A DNA stretch of 6,136 bases, from positions 1 to 6,136 of the forward strand of contig WQVP01000025.1 of NCBI GenBank assembly GCA_009785765.1, given 5' to 3'. Positions 1 to 4,437 of the stretch are shown here, one piece after another. The notes beneath the pieces are model-generated. The model was not told where the DNA came from and did not search any database. It saw only the letters and a list, made by a program, of their open reading frames with translations. Position 1 is the stretch's first letter. Every line of letters begins with the position of its first letter. This DNA is from Alphaproteobacteria bacterium (GTDB taxonomy: Bacteria; Pseudomonadota; Alphaproteobacteria; Rs-D84). Made by a program: the position numbers and the translations under genes.

Positions 1-765
1 AATGTTTACGAACGACCGTTTGAACCATCCCGGGGCATGCCCGTTGTATACGCAACTTTGCCCGGACAACACAGATTCACAGGCATCGCCGGCCCAAATG
101 TTATGTACGACGACATGGACGTAACCGGCGGCGTTGCATTAAATATACGTGGCCACTTTGTTGGCAAAGATGCTTTTAATCGGTATCATTTAAAAGAAGG
201 CCAGCCATTACTTAAAATAAAATCCCGCAAAAAGAAAAAGCCGGACGATCCATACGAAAGATTGATGAGCGCTATAAATGACGGCAGTCCCATATTGATA
301 AGTGGCGCAACATCAACCGGTAAAACAACCTTTTTAAATCATATATTAACACTGATTGACCAGAACAGTCGTGTTATAACTGTGGAAGACGCCCGTGAAG
401 TCCACGTGCCACAAAAAAATCGTGTACATTTTATATTGTCCAGGACAGAGCAAAATAACCAGATGAATTATGCAAGACTTTTGGATCTGGTCGTACGTAT
501 GACGCCGGACGTTATTATCGGCGGCGAAATTTCAACCGATAATGCCAGCACTATGTGGGAAATGATGGGCACTGGCCATGATCATTTTTATACCACAATT
601 CACGCCGAAAGCGCCGAGGCCGCATACGCCGCATTTGCCGATCGTATATTACACACTCAGCCCGCACACAGCCGAAGTGAATTAATCGCCGAAATGCATA
701 AAAAATTACACGTGGTACAATTATCCCGCGACGGCGCATTACGTGCGGTTACGGAAGTACTTTAA
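1..765 (+). CDS. virB11: VirB11-type secretion ATPase, 5'-truncated by window edge
   Basis: This is the hexameric traffic ATPase of a type IV secretion system. Members sit at the cytoplasmic face of the inner membrane and use ATP hydrolysis to drive pilus assembly and substrate transfer. The frame is open from base 1, so the ATG at 37 is internal; 254 residues are visible and roughly 80-90 N-terminal ones are missing compared with usual VirB11 lengths of about 330-345. Counting from the Met at 37, all family motifs are present: Walker A GATSTGKTT (90-98), Asp box VITVEDAREV (113-122), Walker B-like RMTPDVIIGGE (154-164), and His box TTIHAESAEAA with H189. The end of the N-terminal domain, PGQHRFTGIAG, is also recognisable. 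No virD4 or other secretion gene follows; a restriction-modification unit converges on it instead. The stop TAA overlaps the stop of the opposing gene in a shared TTAA. Related PilT or GspE ATPases are possible but fit less well. Confidence 0.87.
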   Translation, partial: NVYERPFEPSRGMPVVYATLPGQHRFTGIAGPNVMYDDMDVTGGVALNIRGHFVGKDAFNRYHLKEGQPLLKIKSRKKKKPDDPYERLMSAINDGSPILISGATSTGKTTFLNHILTLIDQNSRVITVEDAREVHVPQKNRVHFILSRTEQNNQMNYARLLDLVVRMTPDVIIGGEISTDNASTMWEMMGTGHDHFYTTIHAESAEAAYAAFADRILHTQPAHSRSELIAEMHKKLHVVQLSRDGALRAVTEVL

Positions 766-1334
766 AAGTCTTCGTTATTTGATTTCTTTCGCACCACTTC
801 ATCGGAAGTGTATACGTCTGGCTCGTCCACAATGGCGCCATCCACAACCGCTATGGCTTTGTGCTTTATATTACCAGCCTTGGCAAACAAGACCGCATCT
901 CTTATCTGGTTACTCTGAGCCCCACCTTGTCCATGGATTGTTTTTTGCGCACCATAAATCTTTTGACCTTTGTATATCATAACAAAATCCGCAGACTTTG
1001 TATGATTATAATCAGCCTTTTGTCCCAGAACTAGACCTCCATCAAGCAAACTGAATCTTATATTATTTTTTCCAGATGAGGGCAATTTCTCAGCGCCAAT
1101 TTTTTGTATCGTCGGGGCTTCTGTTAGATTCTGCCGTCCTGGTTCTATTGCCATTTTTGCGCACAGTTTTTCATTTTGCTTACAGGCCTTTATAACTTGT
1201 TCACGTGTCCAGTGTTTACTTGGGTATTTTTTTATAAAGCTATATATTCTTTTTTCATCCGAAGCATCAAGACTTCCAGACCTTAACCTCTCTTGAAACT
1301 CTCTCAGATTTTTTTCATAATTTGTTTCCGGCAT
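762..1334 (-). CDS. Probable type II restriction endonuclease (partner of adjacent methyltransferase)
   Basis: This 190-residue soluble protein has no signal peptide or membrane segment. I do not recognise its exact family; the call rests on position and fold-like features. It starts 11 nt after the methyltransferase stop, with the Shine-Dalgarno AAAGGG overlapping that stop, so the two are very likely translated from one mRNA. The C-terminal half has the layout of a PD-(D/E)XK nuclease core: SADF (114-117, D116), a short strand KIYGAQKT (125-132, K131), the conserved-looking GGAQSNQ (137-143), a helix, then a hydrophobic strand AIAVVDG (160-166). The residue two before K131 is Ala (A129), where Glu, Asp or Gln is expected; Q130 is adjacent. 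The N-terminal 60 residues are charged and predicted helical, with two cysteines (C51, C58). The protein could use a degenerate active site, be an inactive relic, or be an unrelated methyltransferase accessory protein. It would cut the same site that the methyltransferase protects. Confidence 0.55.
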   Translation of the reverse strand: MPETNYEKNLREFQERLRSGSLDASDEKRIYSFIKKYPSKHWTREQVIKACKQNEKLCAKMAIEPGRQNLTEAPTIQKIGAEKLPSSGKNNIRFSLLDGGLVLGQKADYNHTKSADFVMIYKGQKIYGAQKTIHGQGGAQSNQIRDAVLFAKAGNIKHKAIAVVDGAIVDEPDVYTSDEVVRKKSNNEDF

Positions 1335-1341
1335 AATTCTA

Positions 1342-1347
1342 CCCTTT
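1342..1347 (-). promoter_or_regulatory. Shine-Dalgarno of the putative endonuclease, overlapping the methyltransferase stop
   Basis: On the minus strand the sequence TAAAGGGTAGAATTATG combines the methyltransferase stop TAA, an AAAGGG ribosome-binding site and, 7 nt later, the start ATG of the downstream gene. The arrangement fixes the start of the 190-residue protein and indicates translation from a shared transcript, with the upstream stop inside the binding site. Confidence 0.75.
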
Positions 1348-2497
1348 ATTCAAATAGCACAAGATTGGCATCCGGACCCTTTCCGCCCTTTAACTTATTA
1401 AAGTACAAGTGATTTATAAAGTTATAAGCAAAGTTAAACGATATTCGCTTGCGATCCTTATCACGATAATTCGTCATAAACAGCGAATGATATTTATTTC
1501 GCTTATCCTCAAACTCTTTATTAAACAGACAAATAATTTGTTCTTGTTCTTTTACTGAAACATCATCCGGAAACACAAGATTTATTTGATTTCGGGATGT
1601 TTTAATGCTTACCAAACCGTCAATTCCGTGAATACGAACGTCTTCAAGACGGATACGGCCGCCATCCGTCCCGCTGTCTATGGCTTTCAGCACGATAATA
1701 TTCCGTTTAATTTTATCATATGTCTTTTTATCAACTTTGAATTTACGTCGTGTGTCAATATGGGTATATGCGACATTTATTTCCAAGTCGCCATTTTGAA
1801 GATCTTCTTCTTCAAGCCTTGTTATTTTCAGTCTATTATTATACTTTTTTATATCCGCCAAAAATTCCCCGCCAATTTGCCAATTATGATTTTCATATAG
1901 CTCTATTTTTATCTTTTTCTTATCTGGATATATAACCATATCAATCGTCATTTTATCCGATTTTTTTACTTTCTTTTTATAGTAAAAAGCAATGACATTA
2001 TATGTTGTATCTGCAAATACTTGTTCTGTGAAATAATTCGCACGCACAATTTCAAATTTATCCAAAAACATTTGGCGAATATATTTGGCATTTTCCGAAG
2101 AAAGGAAATTTATAGGAACTATGACAATGCCCTCTTCGCTTTCCATGATTTTTTCCAAAGACAATTGGTATAAATCCGTATGCTTGCTTTCGGCCAGCAC
2201 AGTATTATCATCCAATTTATTTTGATATAAATACGGCGGATTGGTAAGCACGAATTCGTATTTTTTCGGAACTCTTAAACTGTCGTTAAAAAAGACAAGT
2301 TGATTGTCAGTGTACCTGTTGTCTATGTCAAAGCCTTTGATTGTCCGTGCACCATTACAAAGCGCCCAGTGCAACAAATCACCAGCGCCCGCAAACGGGT
2401 CTATGACGTTTTTACCAGCAATATAATCCGAAAACCCACAAAGAATATAGTCTGTATTCGTCGTAAAAAATTGACCATACTGGCGTTTTGCGTTCAT
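1346..2497 (-). CDS. N6-adenine DNA methyltransferase (type II, gamma-like order)
   Basis: The enzyme transfers a methyl group from S-adenosylmethionine to the N6 of adenine in a specific DNA site, here probably to protect host DNA from the neighbouring endonuclease. With the chosen ATG the protein has 383 residues. The motifs run in gamma-class order: motif X QYGQFFTTN (6-14), motif I VIDPFAGAGD (31-40) for AdoMet binding, motif II GFDID (55-59), and catalytic motif IV NPPY (86-89). The remainder, about residue 190 onward, is lysine-rich and presumably carries the target-recognition domain. The frame extends 10 codons further to a GTG at 2527, but I chose the ATG at 2497 because AAGGGAAAGGA sits 3-9 nt before it and the upstream GTG overlaps a perfect TATAAT promoter element. 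The sequence specificity cannot be read from the sequence. An orphan methyltransferase is the alternative if the downstream gene is not a nuclease. Confidence 0.88.
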   Translation of the reverse strand: MNAKRQYGQFFTTNTDYILCGFSDYIAGKNVIDPFAGAGDLLHWALCNGARTIKGFDIDNRYTDNQLVFFNDSLRVPKKYEFVLTNPPYLYQNKLDDNTVLAESKHTDLYQLSLEKIMESEEGIVIVPINFLSSENAKYIRQMFLDKFEIVRANYFTEQVFADTTYNVIAFYYKKKVKKSDKMTIDMVIYPDKKKIKIELYENHNWQIGGEFLADIKKYNNRLKITRLEEEDLQNGDLEINVAYTHIDTRRKFKVDKKTYDKIKRNIIVLKAIDSGTDGGRIRLEDVRIHGIDGLVSIKTSRNQINLVFPDDVSVKEQEQIICLFNKEFEDKRNKYHSLFMTNYRDKDRKRISFNFAYNFINHLYFNKLKGGKGPDANLVLFE

Positions 2498-2500
2498 TAT

Positions 2501-2511
2501 TCCTTTCCCTT
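2501..2511 (-). promoter_or_regulatory. Shine-Dalgarno deciding the methyltransferase start
   Basis: The minus strand reads AAGGGAAAGGA directly before ATA-ATG. It offers an AGGG at 9 nt and an AGGA at 3 nt from the ATG at 2497. The upstream GTG at 2527 has no comparable site (it is preceded by a T-rich tract), so the ATG is the preferred start. Confidence 0.75.
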
Positions 2512-2518
2512 CATGGTC

Positions 2519-2548
2519 ATTATACACAAAAAATCAAAATTTCGGCAA
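2519..2548 (-). promoter_or_regulatory. Sigma70-type promoter of the methyltransferase-endonuclease unit
   Basis: On the minus strand there is a perfect -10 TATAAT (2524-2519) with an 18-bp spacer to a -35 TTGCCG (2548-2543), which matches the consensus at 4 of 6 positions. Transcription would start near 2512, giving a leader of about 15 nt that just includes the Shine-Dalgarno site. This is inferred from sequence only. Confidence 0.6.
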
Positions 2549-2572
2549 GGCTATTTTTTTGCTATACTTGCC
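2544..2572. repeat. Dyad GGCAAG-N17-CTTGCC between two divergent promoters
   Basis: GGCAAG (2544-2549) and CTTGCC (2567-2572) are perfect 6-bp inverted copies in the divergent region. The left arm lies within the methyltransferase -35 element, and the right arm follows the glycosyltransferase -35 candidate. A direct GCTAT repeat (2550-2554, 2561-2565) lies between the arms. It could be an operator for a regulator of both genes, but arms this short can arise by chance. Confidence 0.3.
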
Positions 2573-2587
2573 TGTATTTATGATAAT
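2559..2587 (+). promoter_or_regulatory. Candidate promoter of the glycosyltransferase gene
   Basis: A -35 TTGCTA (2559-2564) is followed after 17 bp by a -10 GATAAT (2582-2587); they match consensus at 4 of 6 and 5 of 6 positions. The start point would be near 2594, with a leader of about 24 nt carrying AAGG (2603-2606), 11 nt before the ATG. A TATACT at 2563-2568 is an alternative -10 with a poor -35. The tract is AT-rich, so chance matches are easy. Confidence 0.45.
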
Positions 2588-2617
2588 ATAAAAAATAAAT
2601 ATAAGGCTTAATATAAA

Positions 2618-3634
2618 ATGAAAATCTGGAAGTTAATTAAAAAGAATGCTATTGCCAGTGCGTGCATGTTTATCCCGCAATTGGGACTTCGCGGGGCGAT
2701 TAAACGTGGCCGTATGGATTATTATAAAACGGCACAGGAATTACTTTCGGCGGAACGTGCGGGCAAATTAAAATTTAAAGACGAAGTCGCCATAATCGGC
2801 ATGTTCCGGGACCAGGCCGAATATCTGCCTGAATGGATTGAATACCACCGCATCATGGGTGTTTCCAAATTCTATCTTGCGAATAATGAATCATCTGATA
2901 ATCCGGAAAAAGTTTTAAAGCCTTATATAGACTCTGGCATCGTTGTTTTAAAAAATGTCTCTGATAGGGATTGCGAAAAACTGCGCAAGAAATATTGGGG
3001 CGGACAAAAAAGAATTGCCGTACATTGGATGATGCACCACCTTTGCCGCAAAACCGCCAAATGGGTTATGGTTATTGATCCTGATGAATTTATTCAACCA
3101 AAAAAACATAAAAATATACCAGACTTTTTAAACTCTTTGGCGCCGGATACAACACAGGTAATCGTCGGCTGGCAAATATTCGGATCAAATGGTCATATTA
3201 AAAAGCCCAAAGGTTTAATAACCGAAAACTTTACAAGACGCGGAAAAATCAAAGCATCAAAATGCGGAAAAATAAAGGCCACCCGTCAATTCAAAGCAAT
3301 CGTAAATCCACGTGCGATTGTAACGGACCTGAACCATTATCACGAGGTTATTGGCGAAACAGTGGACGAGACGGGCAAAAAATTACGAAGCCGAATTTAT
3401 TCTTATCCGGCGCCTGCGAACATTATCGCATGCAATCATTATGTAACACGTTCACGGAATGAATGCATCGCCAAAGTTGCACATAATAAAACGGTCGGAA
3501 ATACAGGCGGCCGCTATGACCAGAAAAACGCCGCAGAGATTTATTTTGAAACATACGACCGGAATGAAATTCTGGACGAAAGTATGTTGAAATATGTACC
3601 AGAAATAAAAAAGGCACTGGGCATTAGGGATTAG
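2618..3634 (+). CDS. Glycosyltransferase, GT92/GT2_4-like (GT-A fold)
   Basis: This 338-residue enzyme probably transfers a sugar from a nucleotide sugar to a glycan such as lipopolysaccharide, capsule or a surface glycoconjugate; donor and acceptor cannot be told from sequence. The family signature is clear. VAIIGMFRDQAEYLPEWIEYH (57-77) is the N-terminal strand and helix that bind the nucleotide, MGVSKFYLANNESSDN (80-95) follows, and DPDEF (154-158) is the metal-binding DxD-type motif. Near the C-terminus, NHYVTRSRNECIAKV (273-287) corresponds to the HYxxKSxEExxxK motif of the DUF23/GT92 group. The first 30 residues are basic with a short hydrophobic patch (AIASACMFIP) that could aid membrane association; there is no typical signal peptide. 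It is transcribed divergently from the restriction-modification unit. The last codons and the TAG stop lie inside an inverted repeat (3625-3653), so the C-terminal GIRD may come from an insertion rather than the ancestral gene. Confidence 0.85.
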   Translation: MKIWKLIKKNAIASACMFIPQLGLRGAIKRGRMDYYKTAQELLSAERAGKLKFKDEVAIIGMFRDQAEYLPEWIEYHRIMGVSKFYLANNESSDNPEKVLKPYIDSGIVVLKNVSDRDCEKLRKKYWGGQKRIAVHWMMHHLCRKTAKWVMVIDPDEFIQPKKHKNIPDFLNSLAPDTTQVIVGWQIFGSNGHIKKPKGLITENFTRRGKIKASKCGKIKATRQFKAIVNPRAIVTDLNHYHEVIGETVDETGKKLRSRIYSYPAPANIIACNHYVTRSRNECIAKVAHNKTVGNTGGRYDQKNAAEIYFETYDRNEILDESMLKYVPEIKKALGIRD

Positions 3635-3653
3635 GGATTACACTGTCTAATAT
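3625..3653 (+). repeat. Left inverted repeat of the 813-bp block
   Basis: The repeat begins with two tandem TAGGGAT units (3625-3638) and continues to TGTCTAATAT (3644-3653). Compared with the reverse complement of 4409-4437 it has 25 identities in 29, including an unbroken 15-bp outer stretch. The second TAG in it (3632-3634) is the stop codon of the glycosyltransferase. Confidence 0.75.
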
Positions 3654-3693
3654 ATTGGACACGCTATTGCTGGGAACTGTTAAGATATTAGAC
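3645..3693. repeat. Inverted repeat GTCTAATAT / ATATTAGAC
   Basis: Perfect 9-bp arms at 3645-3653 and 3685-3693 enclose a 31-bp loop. The left arm is the inner end of the left inverted repeat. It could fold in the mRNA downstream of the glycosyltransferase, but no U-run follows, so it is not a convincing terminator. The arms share the TGTCTANTAT motif seen elsewhere in this block. Confidence 0.5.
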
Positions 3694-3715
3694 TGAAACT
3701 AGTACTTTCAACTTT

Positions 3716-3747
3716 CGTCATCCCCGTGAAGACGGGGATCCACTGCC
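3716..3747 (+). repeat. REP-type extragenic palindrome, copy 1
   Basis: CGTCAT leads into the hairpin TCCCCGT-gaag-ACGGGGA (3721-3738), followed by TCCACTGCC. The GTCATCCCCG...CGGGGATCCA form is typical of intergenic palindromes scattered through many alphaproteobacterial genomes. It faces copy 2 in inverted orientation, forming a BIME-like pair. Confidence 0.7.
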
Positions 3748-3791
3748 TGGACACAATGGAGTTCTTATTGATAGCGCTCCTTTGTTGCAAA

Positions 3792-3846
3792 GCAGTTGAT
3801 TCCCGCCCGAAGGTTTACCCCGGCGCAGGCCGGGGCGGGAATGACG
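3792..3846 (-). repeat. REP-type extragenic palindrome, copy 2 (inverted)
   Basis: Read on the minus strand it begins CGTCATTCCCGCC and ends GGGAATCAACTGC, matching the head and tail of copy 1. An outer stem ATTCCCGCC/GGCGGGAAT (3799-3807 with 3834-3842) encloses an inner hairpin CCCCGGC-gcag-GCCGGGG (3818-3835). The inner part is longer than in copy 1, so this is a divergent or internally extended variant. The two stems overlap by two bases and cannot both form fully. Confidence 0.7.
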
Positions 3847-3862
3847 AGGTTGTTGGTAGTAT

Positions 3863-3891
3863 AAAAAAAAATTGTCTATTATAATAGACAA
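3863..3891 (-). terminator. Intrinsic terminator of the P-loop gene
   Basis: A perfect 20-bp palindrome TTGTCTATTATAATAGACAA (3872-3891) directly abuts the TAA of the P-loop gene. On the minus strand it is followed by nine T residues (3871-3863). The stem is AT-rich, but the long uninterrupted U-tract makes termination of leftward transcription likely. Confidence 0.75.
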
Positions 3892-3892
3892 C

Positions 3893-4381
3893 TTAATCTT
3901 TAATAACATCTTCTAGATATTGACCGGGTTCTACAAATATAATTTCTTTGCCTGTGCTTTTTGCATAATTTAGGACTTCATTATATCTAACTGTCAGATT
4001 GTTATTGATGTATTCCTTGGCATCCCCACGATTAATATAATCCTTGCGAAGCTGATTAAGTCGTTCTTTCGTAGGCAAAACAAACGCATAATCAACAATA
4101 TTCAGATTATCAAAAGCATCGTATCCGTCTTGCTTTGGGACTGCTACTAGTATTTTGCCATTTTCTAGTTTGCTCTGCATAAATTGGTATAAATTACTTG
4201 GCCATTCTGGATTTATGTTTACGACTTGTTCGCCTCTATAATTCGGAACTCCCTGCCTTCCTATATATTCAGCCAAATTTTTATCTTTGAAAACCTTTGA
4301 TTCAATGTCTGCAATCTTTGCATTTTTTTTTGCAAGCGTTGTCTTTCCAAGTCCTGGATATACAAAATATGCCTGTTTCAT
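3893..4381 (-). CDS. Small P-loop protein, nucleotide-kinase-like (phage-type)
   Basis: The protein has 162 residues and no signal peptide or membrane segment. It opens with a P-loop-like YPGLGKTTLAKK (8-19) immediately after the first strand AYFV, as in small kinases of the adenylate-kinase/dNMP-kinase type. The usual first glycine of GxxxxGKT is Val7, so the loop is non-canonical. IADIES (23-28) would be the acidic strand that often follows in these proteins. ILVAVPKQ (77-84) and VDYAFVLPTKERLNQLRKDYINRGD (96-120) resemble the core strand and the Arg/Lys-rich lid of this fold, and EIIFVEPGQYLED closes it. I have seen this general layout in phage and mobile-element proteins, but I cannot assign a substrate. 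It is the only gene in the inverted-repeat block. The Shine-Dalgarno is weak (AAAAGA, about 10 nt upstream of the ATG). Its T-run terminator follows directly. Co-transcription with the glycine-rich gene 53 bp upstream is possible. Confidence 0.65.
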   Translation of the reverse strand: MKQAYFVYPGLGKTTLAKKNAKIADIESKVFKDKNLAEYIGRQGVPNYRGEQVVNINPEWPSNLYQFMQSKLENGKILVAVPKQDGYDAFDNLNIVDYAFVLPTKERLNQLRKDYINRGDAKEYINNNLTVRYNEVLNYAKSTGKEIIFVEPGQYLEDVIKD

Positions 4382-4408
4382 AATAATTATCTTTTGATTT
4401 GTATACTG

Positions 4409-4437
4409 ATAGTAGACAACGCAATCCCTAATCCCTA
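4409..4437 (-). repeat. Right inverted repeat of the 813-bp block
   Basis: On the minus strand it reads two tandem TAGGGAT units, then TGCGT and TGTCTACTAT. It matches the left repeat at 25 of 29 positions. Its first TAG (4437-4435) is the stop codon of the glycine-rich protein gene. Confidence 0.75.

Larger units (their letters stand above)
3625..4437. mobile_element. Putative inverted-repeat-bounded insertion carrying a P-loop gene
   Basis: An 813-bp segment is bounded by 29-bp inverted repeats that match at 25 positions, starting at the outermost bases. Inside are a REP pair, a terminator and one small gene; no transposase is present. The dinucleotide TA stands at both outer ends (3625-3626 and 4436-4437), as would be left by TA-targeting transposition of the IS630/Tc1-mariner type, if the true ends are the adjacent GGGATT. 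Both neighbouring genes terminate within the repeats. The evidence fits a non-autonomous element with cargo, but the repeats could also be two independently placed copies of a small palindromic repeat. Confidence 0.4.

Noticed and set aside
743..982. Plus-strand frame of 79 codons beginning inside virB11
   Set aside because: It lies opposite the putative endonuclease gene, has low-plausibility composition, and no known motif.
1586..2611. Plus-strand frames opposite the methyltransferase gene
   Set aside because: They are rich in Phe, Ile and Cys, as expected from the complement of a lysine-rich gene, and lack start signals.
3625..3640. Tandem TAGGGAT as a telomere or origin iteron
   Set aside because: Only two units are present at each place, and their inverted arrangement at block ends fits terminal repeats better.
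3635..3892. A gene or structured RNA in the 258-bp gap after the glycosyltransferase
   Set aside because: The gap is explained by the inverted repeat, the REP pair and the terminator; no reading frame or known RNA fold was seen beyond these.
3718..3909. Minus-strand 63-codon frame across the REP pair
   Set aside because: It is read through palindromic repeats and the terminator; not a gene.
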